From the NCBI RefSeq assembly GCF_040954645.1, contig NC_092803.1, positions 85,174,417 through 85,238,416 of the forward strand: DNA of 64,000 nt, in the 5' to 3' direction. Of this stretch, positions 12,150 through 25,260 are shown piece by piece. Both the position numbers and the translations under genes were made by a program. Position 1 is the stretch's first letter. Each line of letters begins with the position of its first letter. The notes below the pieces were generated by a model. That model did not search any database, was not told the DNA's origin, and worked only from the letters and a program-made list of their open reading frames with translations. This stretch comes from Diabrotica undecimpunctata (lineage: Eukaryota; Arthropoda; Insecta; Coleoptera; Chrysomelidae).

Positions 12150-12900
12150 ATATAATGGGTGTTTTTTTTAGAGGTATAGAACTTTGAAATGGAATAAAAA
12201 GAAGATGATTTTTTAAATTGGCATGAAATTGAATTTATTCAAAAGATAATCTTTTGGCATTATAATGTAAATATGATTTCTGACATATGAAAGCCACAGC
12301 TAGCTCTGATGTAGTCTAATCTAGAGGTAAAATTTTTTATGACTTTTTCTAACATCTGTGGCCGTATATCGGCAATAACGCGTCAAATGTTGCTCTCCAA
12401 GTGGTCAACTGTTTTAGGCTAGTCGGCGTAGACTAGCGACTTATCCCCCACAGAAAACACTCTGGCGGTGTTAAATCACACGATCTTGGAGACTAATTCA
12501 CCGCTCCGAAACGTGAAACTATGCGGTTACCAAACGTTTCTTTCAATAAATTAATTGTGGCACGAGCTGTGTGACATGTTGCGCCGTCTTGTTTAAACCA
12601 CAGCTTCTGTACATCATGGTTATTCAAATATGGAATCACAAAGTCAGCAATCATGGCTCTATAGCGGTCACCATTGTCTTCTAACCTGCATCGTTTTTGA
12701 AGAAGTACGAACAAATGATTCTACCAGACCACAAAGCATACCAAACAGTCAGTTTTTCTGGATGTAATGATGTCTCAACATAGACTTAAGGATTACCTTT
12801 ACTCCAAATACGGTAGTTTTGTTTTTTGACATAGCCATTCAACCAAAAGTGAGCTAAATCACTTGACACAACAAAAATTAATTTGCAATCTGTTACATAG
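12150..12900 (-). pseudogene. mariner-family transposase relic
   Basis: The minus strand shows the mariner sequence block LWFKQDGATCHTARATINLL (second catalytic Asp in QDGA) followed by SRFGAVN and a broken SPRSCDLTPPECFLWG (third Asp region). Upstream, DLAHFWLNGYVKKQNYRIW and SLHPEKLTVWYALW are the usual preceding blocks. Stops and frameshifts interrupt it and the N-terminal DNA-binding part is not recognisable. Living relatives cut and paste at TA sites. Confidence 0.82.
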
Positions 12901-12929
12901 GATTAATTGTTATTACTGGTTGTATATTG

Positions 12930-13620
12930 CTTAAAAATGAGTTCTATGATTGATTACTTAAATAGTAAAGCAGAATCGCGATTAATACCGCGAAAATCGG
13001 ATAGGCCTTATAAGAAAAGAATACGACAAGTTCATTAAATGGATGGAAGAGGAAAAGGTAACAGATACAAATAAACGAGTTGTGCTTGCTTACCTTCAGA
13101 AAATATCGGAACAGTACAGTGCGATTTACTATTTTAAATATTATTACTAATAGCTATGCAATTAATTATGTGCGTTTTGTAAAGAAGTACTGCGCCCCAA
13201 AAATGTAAGTACAGATCGAGTTTTCTTACGGTATGATAAAGGTAAGTGCACTAATCAAGTAGTTGGTATTAATACATTTGGATCATGTCCCTTGCAAATT
13301 GCACGTTATATAAAATTGAACGATCCTGAGAAATACACGGGATATGCTTATCGACGTACGTCCGCTACAATTATGACAAACAGTGACATGACAATAGATC
13401 AAATACAACGACAAGTATGATGGAAATCGGCAGCTGTGGCGACTGGTTACGTTGAAGAGAGTATTACCAAAACAATCAGAAGTTGATCATGATTTTAGTT
13501 CCTTATTTGTACCATTAGGGAGCGGTCATGTCAGCGGTATTAGTGCTTCTAAAATAAGAAAGAGTGGGTCAACAAATGCAACTTTAGATATTTTTATATG
13601 TAGATGCCGCGTGGTCATAG
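12930..13620 (+). pseudogene. Crypton-like tyrosine recombinase relic
   Basis: Translated in pieces, an N-terminal MIDYLNSKAESRLIPRKSDRPY and a core-binding-like segment (FIKWMEEEKVTDTNKRVVLAYLQKI) are followed by NDPEKYTGYAYRRTSATIM and SAAVATGYVEESI. These match the C-terminal tyrosine-recombinase pattern of insect Crypton elements, where RRTSATL holds the second arginine and 'WKS..VA.GY.E.S' the region near the active tyrosine. Several stops break it. Ends are not defined. An alternative is a decayed host gene derived from a Crypton. Confidence 0.6.
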
Positions 13621-14083
13621 ATTAGCATTAAATTTTTGCGTTTTATAAAATTTTTTGAAGAAAATAAAATATTATTTTAACTTTTAATAAATTAATCTTT
13701 TTAGAAAAACATTATGATTCAAATTTTTAATTTAAATATGTACAAATCTACAAATAATATAATTAAAACTTTCCTTTTATTAACTATAAATAAAATTAAT
13801 TAAAAGCCAATCGCCGGGAGAGAAAGCTCAAAAATTATAAGGTGTTTCGATCAAAAAACAATTCCTGATCTTGTTAGTACGCTAGAATTGCTTTTTAGCA
13901 CAATACACCAAAGAATTATTTTGTACAATTTGAAAATTCAAAATTGTAAAGTATAATTTCGGATTTTTAAATTACAAAAATACATAAGTAAGTCTCAAAT
14001 AACGCCTCAATAGAGGATAAAAAGAGACAAGGGGCTCTAACGAGCAGACTAGGTCGTAAACTACCGTGACAAAAGTATTCAGA
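13621..14083. other. AT-rich gap
   Basis: No recognisable gene. The 3' half ('aggataaaaagagacaaggggctctaacgagc') may be the leader of the next ORF. Confidence 0.4.
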
Positions 14084-14560
14084 ATGGTGGTAGCACACAG
14101 ACACCATCCTGATACTCAACTAGATCGGGTTCAAGCAAATTTGATCATTAAGAAACTGGAGCAAGCACTTAATGATGCTCCTAATGGAGGTCAAAATGAA
14201 CTACAGTTTCATAAAACATCGTTTAGCGAAGGGACCCTGTGGGTGAATTGTGTTAACGAGTATACAAAAAAATGGTCGACTGAAGTGGTAAAGACTATTG
14301 AGGGCCTGTGGGAGGGAGCAAACTTAAATATAATTGATACAAATAATTTGCCCAAGCGCCCCATGGTCCTCACTCGCGTCCCCGAGAAAGAGCTTGATGA
14401 AGAAACTATTAGGATCCGTCTAAAGAGACAAAATCAAGACCTTGATACAGAAGACTGGTTGGGATCTCTGTTCCACACACTGAACGGCAATAAAGATAAA
14501 AATCATTGGGGGAGGAGTTATGAAGGAGATAGTCCTCAGATCAGCATACCCCCACTATGA
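14084..14560 (+). CDS. DUF4780-like ORF fragment
   Basis: An ORF of about 158 codons from ATG 14084 (the frame opens slightly earlier with GTG 14066). The body, with LWVNCVNEYTKKW, LWEGANLNI, LPKRPMVLTRVP and KRQNQDLDTEDW, matches the pattern of the insect DUF4780 family (W..C.NE....W, LPK, 'RQN..L.T..W'). These domains are common in transposon-rich insect genomes, often near reverse transcriptases. The last third looks frameshifted after LDTEDW, so it is probably a decayed or partial copy. No RT follows in the next 300 bp. The family call is from memory of the pattern. Confidence 0.55.
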   Translation: MVVAHRHHPDTQLDRVQANLIIKKLEQALNDAPNGGQNELQFHKTSFSEGTLWVNCVNEYTKKWSTEVVKTIEGLWEGANLNIIDTNNLPKRPMVLTRVPEKELDEETIRIRLKRQNQDLDTEDWLGSLFHTLNGNKDKNHWGRSYEGDSPQISIPPL

Positions 14561-16470
<1,910 letters not shown>

Positions 16471-16965
16471 ATACCCCAAAATAATATTTAAAATAAATAA
16501 TTTACTTATTATTTTTTTAAATATTAATTTTCTCATACCTTATTAAATTTAATAAATCAATTTTTTTTTATTTAAAATGTGTTAAATACATCCCTGTTCG
16601 CTGTCTATATCAAAGCAGAGAACAACGTAGCACAGTTCGGCTATTCTATGGTCAAACTGTCATGTCAAATGGAGAATGGATTTTATCAGAGAATAAAATA
16701 TAACCTTAATTAAAAATATAATCGATATGGTGTTCTGTTTGTTTATAGACAAAATCTAGGAATTATTTCCATTCAAAATAACTTTCATCAATATAAATTG
16801 GTAAGTTTTTTTTCACTTTATTATATTAGAAAGACATTTTTATAGCAATTATAGTATCAATTTTGTGTCTAACCCCAAATTATGATTTTTAGGGTACAAA
16901 TTAATATACAAAATTCAACAAGTATGATGTCAAATTGATTCAAAATAATGAAATCTACCATCTAT
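16471..16965 (-). other. non-coding end of internal region, copy 1
   Basis: Between the pol stop and the 3' LTR there is no RNase H or integrase coding. A short G-run (GGGG on the minus strand) beside the LTR may be the polypurine tract. Confidence 0.6.
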
Positions 16966-18479
16966 TTAACAAATCAAGTCTATTGAATAAAATGGATATA
17001 TCAGTAAGCTGTTAGTATTAAGTTTATAACCTAGATATATCACTACTTTTTGAAAAAATGTACATTTTTCTTGATTTATTTTAAGTCCAACTTTATCTAA
17101 TCTGTTTATTATAATTTTTAGGTGTTTCTCATGATCTTCAGCCGTTTTAGAAACAATTAATATATCACCAATGTAGTGAATTACAAAATGTTCATATTGA
17201 TCCAAAATATCATGAAGACATCTACATAGAGCACTGCAAGATGATTGAAGTCCAAATGGTACTACTTTGAATTGATATACTACTCCATCTATCTGAAATC
17301 CTGTATACTGTCTACTTTTTCTTTCTAGAGGTATTAACCAGAAACTATGCTGTAAATCGATTTTAGTGAAAAATGACATTCCTGTAATTCTTCCTAATAT
17401 TCCATCTATACTCATTGGTGCTTCAAATTGCTTTTCAGTAATCTTGTTAATATTCCTTGCATCCAAACATAACCTGATTTCACCTGATCTTTTTCGTACT
17501 ACTACTATGGGGTTAATAAAACGTGTGTCTGCCTTCTCAATGATCCCATCTTCTAACATATTATTAATTGTTTTGTTTACTTCTTCTCTGTATTTATATG
17601 GTATTGGGTATGATTTTGTTTTAAAATCTTTTTCTTCTTTAACTTTTATACTATGGATATAATTTTGTGCAATTCTATTTTCTTTATTGACAAGTCCCTT
17701 GTGTTGCTGCAATATGGAAATGACTATTGATTTATATTCTTCAGGGCAATTTAAAACTTCCATTATATCTTCTTCTTTACAAATAAAATTATTCTTCATT
17801 ATGTACTCATTATTCCTTGCTTCCAATTTTACGCACTCCGCCTCGTAGGCATCCATCTGCTTAAAATTTCCATTCCTTAAATATTCACTACAATAATTAT
17901 TCTTTACATTTTTCTGGGACATTTCCCTATCATCAAAATACATTTCTTCTTCATAAACATCATTATTTTCTTTTAATAATATCCTATCAACTCTTATTCC
18001 TTCTTCTACCTCATCTTTCTGCATAAATTTAATTATTTGCCCTTCCAAAGTTACCATTTTTTCTTCAAAATCTATCTTTACTTTCTTCTTTTCCAATTCA
18101 TCATTTCCCATTAATATATCAACACATAAATCCTTGACAATAAATCCTTGCATATTAATTTCTTTATTAAGAATATTAATTTTAAAATTGGCTAGTTTAT
18201 CAATTTCACCCAACTTCTTATTATTTGCACCAATAATTTTAATTTTTGGAATCTTTATTATATCTGATAGTTTTAATGTATTAAAAATAAAATTCTCCGA
18301 GACTAAAGTACTTTCTGAACCAGTATCTATCATAATCTTAATCATTTTATTTTTGGCCAAAGCATTTATATCAATTAAATTAATAGATTCAATAATTTTA
18401 TCTTCATCTAAAGAAATAAATTCAGAAGGTTTTTCATAATAGCAATGGCCTAACTTGTAATTCAGAAAGTTTACTGCAC
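16966..18479 (-). pseudogene. pol: truncated pol (protease + RT), copy 1
   Basis: This frame lies -1 to gag and joins it at the slip site at 18480-18486. It shows an aspartic protease (MIDTGSESTLVSENF) and a gypsy-like RT with LCLDARNINKITEK, TKIDLQHSFWLIPL, YQFKVVPFGLQSS and HYIGDILIV. The catalytic YxDD box reads YIGD, so the first Asp is Gly. The frame stops shortly after KCTFFQKVVIYLGYKL; RNase H and integrase are absent. This unit could move only with enzymes from an intact relative. The sequence is identical in copy 2. Confidence 0.85.
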
Positions 18480-20003
18480 AAAATTTTGATTATTAGAATT
18501 GTCAGATTGTATCTGACCACTTGGATCTGATGTACTATGTCTTTCCCTACTATGACTTCTACTCACATTTTCTTGCCTTGTACGATTTCGTTCCCTGTCT
18601 TCGCAGCTCCTATTCCTTCGAACACAATTTACCTGTCTGTTATAGTTAGGTCGCTCTGTATTTCTTCTATTGTTAAAATCTTGTCTATTATTATTAGTAC
18701 TGTTATTAAAATGTTGTCTATTATAATTACTGTTATTATTATTAAAATTTTGTAAATTATTACCATATCTATTATATGATTGTCTATATTGTTGATTATC
18801 ATTTTTATTATATTGAAAGTTATTATTGTTTTTTCTGTTGTTATTATTACTTGTCATATTGCCTCTTTGTATTCTTTGAATAAAATTAATAAAACTATCT
18901 ATTGTTTGAATATTTTGTACAGTTACGGTTTGCACAACATCAGCATCAAAATGTCTAGATACATTTAAGACTGTTTCATCCTCTCTAAGTGGTGGTTCTA
19001 AATATTTTGCAACTGTTATCAGTTTCAATGCATAATCTACCATATTTGATTTTAAATTGTGATTATACTTTCCAAAATATAGAATTTCTCTAAACTTTGC
19101 TTGCTCTAATTTACCCCAATAATAATTTAAAAATTTATTTTCAAATGTTTGAAAGTTATCTAAATCATTTTCAATACTAGCAAACCAAGTTGCTGCATTG
19201 TCATTTAATGTCATTCTAATATAATCTTTAATATCATTAATATTATTCACAAATCTTAATTTATGTTTTAAACTATTTATATATACTCTAGGATGCAAAT
19301 GTTTTATATTACCAGAGAATTTAATCCCAGTCTCATTTGTTAAATTTAAGTAAGGTCTTCCTATGTCTCTCATTTGTGAAATATCATCTATTCTCTGTTC
19401 CACATTTCTTATTTGATTATTATTTATTTGGATATTTTGTTGTATATCATCTAATTTTTCTTCTGTGTTTCTCCTGTCTTCGTTAATTTTTACTTCTAAG
19501 TTACATTTCTGTAACTCTATTTTCTGTTCTATATCTATCTTATTATCTTGAATAATCCTCTTTACTTCTGTCCTCTCATTTTCTATCCTTTTCTTGTAGT
19601 CATTCCGTATACTTTTTATTTCATTTGCTACTTTTTTCTCTGCAGTTTGAAGTTTTTTATCCATTTGTTTTTCTATTTGCTTTACAATTTTATTATTATT
19701 ATCTTCTATTTTCTTTTCTAATTTTCTATAATTCTCTTCCAATTTCTGTTCCATTTTTTTCATGTCCTCTTTGACTTCTTTTGAATTCTCTTCCATTTTT
19801 TTTGTATTCTCTTCCATTGTCTTGTTCATCTGCATCATTAATGACATCAAAGCTGCCATATTGACATTTTCCTCTCTTTCTGGATTCATTTCTGCAGTAT
19901 CTTGTGGAACTTGAACTAAACTCTCCTCTTGTATAGGTTGTGTTTCTACTTCCACATCTTCTTCATTCTTTTTGCTTCTTGTACCTTTCTTTCCTTGAGA
20001 CAT
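18471..20003 (-). CDS. gag: Gag of tandem LTR element, copy 1
   Basis: 510 codons from ATG 20003. The first 200 residues are Lys/Glu-rich heptad-like sequence (MEENTKKMEENSKEVKEDMK), a predicted long coiled coil. The centre (residues about 225-370, with YINSLKHKLRFVN, WFASIENDLDNFQTF, EILYFGKYNHNL) resembles a retrotransposon capsid. The tail is Asn/Arg-rich with YNRQ-type repeats and ends in RSHSRERHSTSDPS. No clear CCHC knuckle is present. It would form the particle and bind RNA. It starts 145 bp inside the 5' LTR and primer site, and ends just after an apparent -1 frameshift signal. Family placement beyond Ty3/gypsy-like is not certain. Confidence 0.82.
   Translation of the reverse strand: MSQGKKGTRSKKNEEDVEVETQPIQEESLVQVPQDTAEMNPEREENVNMAALMSLMMQMNKTMEENTKKMEENSKEVKEDMKKMEQKLEENYRKLEKKIEDNNNKIVKQIEKQMDKKLQTAEKKVANEIKSIRNDYKKRIENERTEVKRIIQDNKIDIEQKIELQKCNLEVKINEDRRNTEEKLDDIQQNIQINNNQIRNVEQRIDDISQMRDIGRPYLNLTNETGIKFSGNIKHLHPRVYINSLKHKLRFVNNINDIKDYIRMTLNDNAATWFASIENDLDNFQTFENKFLNYYWGKLEQAKFREILYFGKYNHNLKSNMVDYALKLITVAKYLEPPLREDETVLNVSRHFDADVVQTVTVQNIQTIDSFINFIQRIQRGNMTSNNNNRKNNNNFQYNKNDNQQYRQSYNRYGNNLQNFNNNNSNYNRQHFNNSTNNNRQDFNNRRNTERPNYNRQVNCVRRNRSCEDRERNRTRQENVSRSHSRERHSTSDPSGQIQSDNSNNQNFVQ
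18480..18486 (-). promoter_or_regulatory. -1 ribosomal frameshift heptamer, gag/pol
   Basis: On the minus strand the bases are A AAT TTT in the gag frame, a canonical X XXY YYZ slippery site, three codons before the gag stop. The pol frame is exactly -1. I did not establish a downstream pseudoknot. Confidence 0.7.
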
Positions 20004-20126
20004 TTTGAGACTTTACTTGTTCAAATATAATTAAAAATAAAATCTATAATTTTTTCTTTCTAATGAAAATTAATTTAATTATATGAGAGCACTTATCTTC
20101 CCAAACTAATTCTTTTAAATAGAGAG

Positions 20127-20144
20127 CCACCGCGTTGGGTGCCA
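20127..20144 (-). promoter_or_regulatory. primer binding site, copy 1
   Basis: On the minus strand TGGCACCCAACGCGGTGG begins three bases after the LTR end (TG...ACA). This resembles the lysine-tRNA type TGGCGCCCAACG primer site with one difference. Confidence 0.75.
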
Positions 20145-20147
20145 AAT

Positions 20148-21583
20148 TGTTATGATGTATTTTTTGTTTGAATGATGAGCAATGAGTATTTTTAATAATA
20201 TAATATATAGGGTTTTTATCGCGGTTCTCAAAGAATTAGTTTGTAAGTACTTTTTTAAATTATCTTTATTATAACTATTATGAAACACACATATATATCT
20301 AACCTAGCCAATGTAAATTTAAAATAAACTATCTTTAAATTGATATTCTTATAAAACTAATTAAATTCTATAGACAATCTAAAATTTAAACAAACTATCT
20401 TCAAAATTGAAATTGTTATGACACTAACTAAATTATATTAACAAAATTTTGTACCTTTCTTTCACTGAATGCCTAAATGAACTGTTTTCCACTATATAGA
20501 TTCTAATCACCACTGAATGTCTTCGTACTTCAGTTATCCTTGTTTTTTGTGAAATTACTTTTTCCAATTATCAGCTTCTACCAATTTAAGATATAGTTTT
20601 CTTCACCAGCATTTATACACCACCAACCAAACCAGCAAACAGCATTTATATTTATTCTTCTTTTCAATATACCAATATCCAATTATTATAAGTTGATTTA
20701 TACTAATCTCCAATCATAATATAATTTTAATTTCTTCCAATGTCCATCCAATATTCTTCTAATATACTTTTATAATCTTCAATAATTATTTGTGTATAAT
20801 TATAAATGTGCATTAAATATAGGCATAATTTTTAATCTTCATTTAACTCACTATATTAAACAATTTGACTATTTGTACTTGATTCACTGACTCCAACTAA
20901 CTTTCATATTTCTTAATAAACTTTTCTGACTGACTTCTTGAAAATTCTCTACAGTCTACTAACTTTCATAATAAACTGGCCTGACTTCTGACTAAAAACT
21001 TCCATCTTGAATCCAAATCACGGGTATTTATATCCTTTTGGATATTCCAGAACCATCTGGTAAGAGATCATGTTCCATTCGTTCTATTAACTTCTATATA
21101 GATGTTCTCGAAAAAAATATCTGTTCGATCCACCGCCATAATCATTATTCCAGAATGTTCGACCGTAAACAATGGTCACACTCTGCACTCTGGAGAATTC
21201 GTTAATGTTCCATTAATAATTTTGTTGACATTTAGGCTTTTCAGATCAGAATAAACATTCAAATTAGTAACTAACACTCTAATTTAATAAAATACACATT
21301 TCAAACAATATATTATTATAACCCCACTTATATTCGTAAAAATTCTTAATATGACACTTGGAGTATGTATAGTTGGTTGCCTAGGCACATGGCTCACTTA
21401 AATTTATTTACAACATTAAAATACAACTTTTTACAATTATTATATGATAATTTCTTAAAAATACCCTCACATAAATAATTTTTATTAAATTCTCTAGTAT
21501 ATAACTTATTTAAAACAACCAAATATCTAATATTATGTAGTATATAACTTATAAATTATTTTCTATAAACCCTAATCGTATCA
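20148..21583 (-). repeat. LTR copy 2, shared by both units
   Basis: 1436 bp. It serves as the 5' LTR of the 15-20 kb unit and the 3' LTR of the 21-25 kb unit. Confidence 0.92.
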
Positions 21584-22078
21584 ATACCCCAAAATAATAT
21601 TTAAAATAAATAATTTACTTATTATTTTTTTAAATATTAATTTTCTCATACCTTATTAAATTTAATAAATCAATTTTTTTTTATTTAAAATGTGTTAAAT
21701 ACATCCCTGTTCGCTGTCTATATCAAAGCAGAGAACAACGTAGCACAGTTCGGCTATTCTATGGTCAAACTGTCATGTCAAATGGAGAATGGATTTTATC
21801 AGAGAATAAAATATAACCTTAATTAAAAATATAATCGATATGGTGTTCTGTTTGTTTATAGACAAAATCTAGGAATTATTTCCATTCAAAATAACTTTCA
21901 TCAATATAAATTGGTAAGTTTTTTTTCACTTTATTATATTAGAAAGACATTTTTATAGCAATTATAGTATCAATTTTGTGTCTAACCCCAAATTATGATT
22001 TTTAGGGTACAAATTAATATACAAAATTCAACAAGTATGATGTCAAATTGATTCAAAATAATGAAATCTACCATCTAT
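21584..22078 (-). other. non-coding end of internal region, copy 2
   Basis: Same sequence as 16471-16965. Confidence 0.7.
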
Positions 22079-23592
22079 TTAACAAATCAAGTCTATTGAA
22101 TAAAATGGATATATCAGTAAGCTGTTAGTATTAAGTTTATAACCTAGATATATCACTACTTTTTGAAAAAATGTACATTTTTCTTGATTTATTTTAAGTC
22201 CAACTTTATCTAATCTGTTTATTATAATTTTTAGGTGTTTCTCATGATCTTCAGCCGTTTTAGAAACAATTAATATATCACCAATGTAGTGAATTACAAA
22301 ATGTTCATATTGATCCAAAATATCATGAAGACATCTACATAGAGCACTGCAAGATGATTGAAGTCCAAATGGTACTACTTTGAATTGATATACTACTCCA
22401 TCTATCTGAAATCCTGTATACTGTCTACTTTTTCTTTCTAGAGGTATTAACCAGAAACTATGCTGTAAATCGATTTTAGTGAAAAATGACATTCCTGTAA
22501 TTCTTCCTAATATTCCATCTATACTCATTGGTGCTTCAAATTGCTTTTCAGTAATCTTGTTAATATTCCTTGCATCCAAACATAACCTGATTTCACCTGA
22601 TCTTTTTCGTACTACTACTATGGGGTTAATAAAACGTGTGTCTGCCTTCTCAATGATCCCATCTTCTAACATATTATTAATTGTTTTGTTTACTTCTTCT
22701 CTGTATTTATATGGTATTGGGTATGATTTTGTTTTAAAATCTTTTTCTTCTTTAACTTTTATACTATGGATATAATTTTGTGCAATTCTATTTTCTTTAT
22801 TGACAAGTCCCTTGTGTTGCTGCAATATGGAAATGACTATTGATTTATATTCTTCAGGGCAATTTAAAACTTCCATTATATCTTCTTCTTTACAAATAAA
22901 ATTATTCTTCATTATGTACTCATTATTCCTTGCTTCCAATTTTACGCACTCCGCCTCGTAGGCATCCATCTGCTTAAAATTTCCATTCCTTAAATATTCA
23001 CTACAATAATTATTCTTTACATTTTTCTGGGACATTTCCCTATCATCAAAATACATTTCTTCTTCATAAACATCATTATTTTCTTTTAATAATATCCTAT
23101 CAACTCTTATTCCTTCTTCTACCTCATCTTTCTGCATAAATTTAATTATTTGCCCTTCCAAAGTTACCATTTTTTCTTCAAAATCTATCTTTACTTTCTT
23201 CTTTTCCAATTCATCATTTCCCATTAATATATCAACACATAAATCCTTGACAATAAATCCTTGCATATTAATTTCTTTATTAAGAATATTAATTTTAAAA
23301 TTGGCTAGTTTATCAATTTCACCCAACTTCTTATTATTTGCACCAATAATTTTAATTTTTGGAATCTTTATTATATCTGATAGTTTTAATGTATTAAAAA
23401 TAAAATTCTCCGAGACTAAAGTACTTTCTGAACCAGTATCTATCATAATCTTAATCATTTTATTTTTGGCCAAAGCATTTATATCAATTAAATTAATAGA
23501 TTCAATAATTTTATCTTCATCTAAAGAAATAAATTCAGAAGGTTTTTCATAATAGCAATGGCCTAACTTGTAATTCAGAAAGTTTACTGCAC
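22079..23592 (-). pseudogene. pol: truncated pol (protease + RT), copy 2
   Basis: Translation is identical to copy 1, 5113 bp away. It has the same YIGD box in place of YxDD and the same loss of RNase H and integrase. Sharing both defects shows that the damage predates the duplication. Confidence 0.85.
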
Positions 23593-25116
23593 AAAATTTT
23601 GATTATTAGAATTGTCAGATTGTATCTGACCACTTGGATCTGATGTACTATGTCTTTCCCTACTATGACTTCTACTCACATTTTCTTGCCTTGTACGATT
23701 TCGTTCCCTGTCTTCGCAGCTCCTATTCCTTCGAACACAATTTACCTGTCTGTTATAGTTAGGTCGCTCTGTATTTCTTCTATTGTTAAAATCTTGTCTA
23801 TTATTATTAGTACTGTTATTAAAATGTTGTCTATTATAATTACTGTTATTATTATTAAAATTTTGTAAATTATTACCATATCTATTATATGATTGTCTAT
23901 ATTGTTGATTATCATTTTTATTATATTGAAAGTTATTATTGTTTTTTCTGTTGTTATTATTACTTGTCATATTGCCTCTTTGTATTCTTTGAATAAAATT
24001 AATAAAACTATCTATTGTTTGAATATTTTGTACAGTTACGGTTTGCACAACATCAGCATCAAAATGTCTAGATACATTTAAGACTGTTTCATCCTCTCTA
24101 AGTGGTGGTTCTAAATATTTTGCAACTGTTATCAGTTTCAATGCATAATCTACCATATTTGATTTTAAATTGTGATTATACTTTCCAAAATATAGAATTT
24201 CTCTAAACTTTGCTTGCTCTAATTTACCCCAATAATAATTTAAAAATTTATTTTCAAATGTTTGAAAGTTATCTAAATCATTTTCAATACTAGCAAACCA
24301 AGTTGCTGCATTGTCATTTAATGTCATTCTAATATAATCTTTAATATCATTAATATTATTCACAAATCTTAATTTATGTTTTAAACTATTTATATATACT
24401 CTAGGATGCAAATGTTTTATATTACCAGAGAATTTAATCCCAGTCTCATTTGTTAAATTTAAGTAAGGTCTTCCTATGTCTCTCATTTGTGAAATATCAT
24501 CTATTCTCTGTTCCACATTTCTTATTTGATTATTATTTATTTGGATATTTTGTTGTATATCATCTAATTTTTCTTCTGTGTTTCTCCTGTCTTCGTTAAT
24601 TTTTACTTCTAAGTTACATTTCTGTAACTCTATTTTCTGTTCTATATCTATCTTATTATCTTGAATAATCCTCTTTACTTCTGTCCTCTCATTTTCTATC
24701 CTTTTCTTGTAGTCATTCCGTATACTTTTTATTTCATTTGCTACTTTTTTCTCTGCAGTTTGAAGTTTTTTATCCATTTGTTTTTCTATTTGCTTTACAA
24801 TTTTATTATTATTATCTTCTATTTTCTTTTCTAATTTTCTATAATTCTCTTCCAATTTCTGTTCCATTTTTTTCATGTCCTCTTTGACTTCTTTTGAATT
24901 CTCTTCCATTTTTTTTGTATTCTCTTCCATTGTCTTGTTCATCTGCATCATTAATGACATCAAAGCTGCCATATTGACATTTTCCTCTCTTTCTGGATTC
25001 ATTTCTGCAGTATCTTGTGGAACTTGAACTAAACTCTCCTCTTGTATAGGTTGTGTTTCTACTTCCACATCTTCTTCATTCTTTTTGCTTCTTGTACCTT
25101 TCTTTCCTTGAGACAT
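23584..25116 (-). CDS. gag: Gag of tandem LTR element, copy 2
   Basis: Identical 510-residue protein to copy 1: coiled-coil N-terminus, capsid-like centre, Asn/Arg-rich tail. Its frame, start and stop are intact, which suggests a recent duplication or an assembly duplicate. Confidence 0.82.
   Translation of the reverse strand: MSQGKKGTRSKKNEEDVEVETQPIQEESLVQVPQDTAEMNPEREENVNMAALMSLMMQMNKTMEENTKKMEENSKEVKEDMKKMEQKLEENYRKLEKKIEDNNNKIVKQIEKQMDKKLQTAEKKVANEIKSIRNDYKKRIENERTEVKRIIQDNKIDIEQKIELQKCNLEVKINEDRRNTEEKLDDIQQNIQINNNQIRNVEQRIDDISQMRDIGRPYLNLTNETGIKFSGNIKHLHPRVYINSLKHKLRFVNNINDIKDYIRMTLNDNAATWFASIENDLDNFQTFENKFLNYYWGKLEQAKFREILYFGKYNHNLKSNMVDYALKLITVAKYLEPPLREDETVLNVSRHFDADVVQTVTVQNIQTIDSFINFIQRIQRGNMTSNNNNRKNNNNFQYNKNDNQQYRQSYNRYGNNLQNFNNNNSNYNRQHFNNSTNNNRQDFNNRRNTERPNYNRQVNCVRRNRSCEDRERNRTRQENVSRSHSRERHSTSDPSGQIQSDNSNNQNFVQ
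23593..23599 (-). promoter_or_regulatory. -1 frameshift heptamer, copy 2
   Basis: Same A AAT TTT signal as in copy 1. Confidence 0.68.
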
Positions 25117-25239
25117 TTTGAGACTTTACTTGTTCAAATATAATTAAAAATAAAATCTATAATTTTTTCTTTCTAATGAAAATTAATTTAATTATATGAG
25201 AGCACTTATCTTCCCAAACTAATTCTTTTAAATAGAGAG

Positions 25240-25257
25240 CCACCGCGTTGGGTGCCA
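25240..25257 (-). promoter_or_regulatory. primer binding site, copy 2
   Basis: Same TGGCACCCAACGCGG site, three bases inside LTR copy 3. Confidence 0.73.
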
Positions 25258-25260
25258 AAT

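Noticed and set aside
17366..17662. Hydrophobic plus-strand ORFs (also 18134, 18537, 22479, 23247, 23650) as membrane proteins
   Set aside because: They are antisense to the Gag and Pol ORFs; T-rich antisense of AT-rich coding DNA gives Ile/Leu-rich artefacts, and they repeat exactly with the LTR unit.
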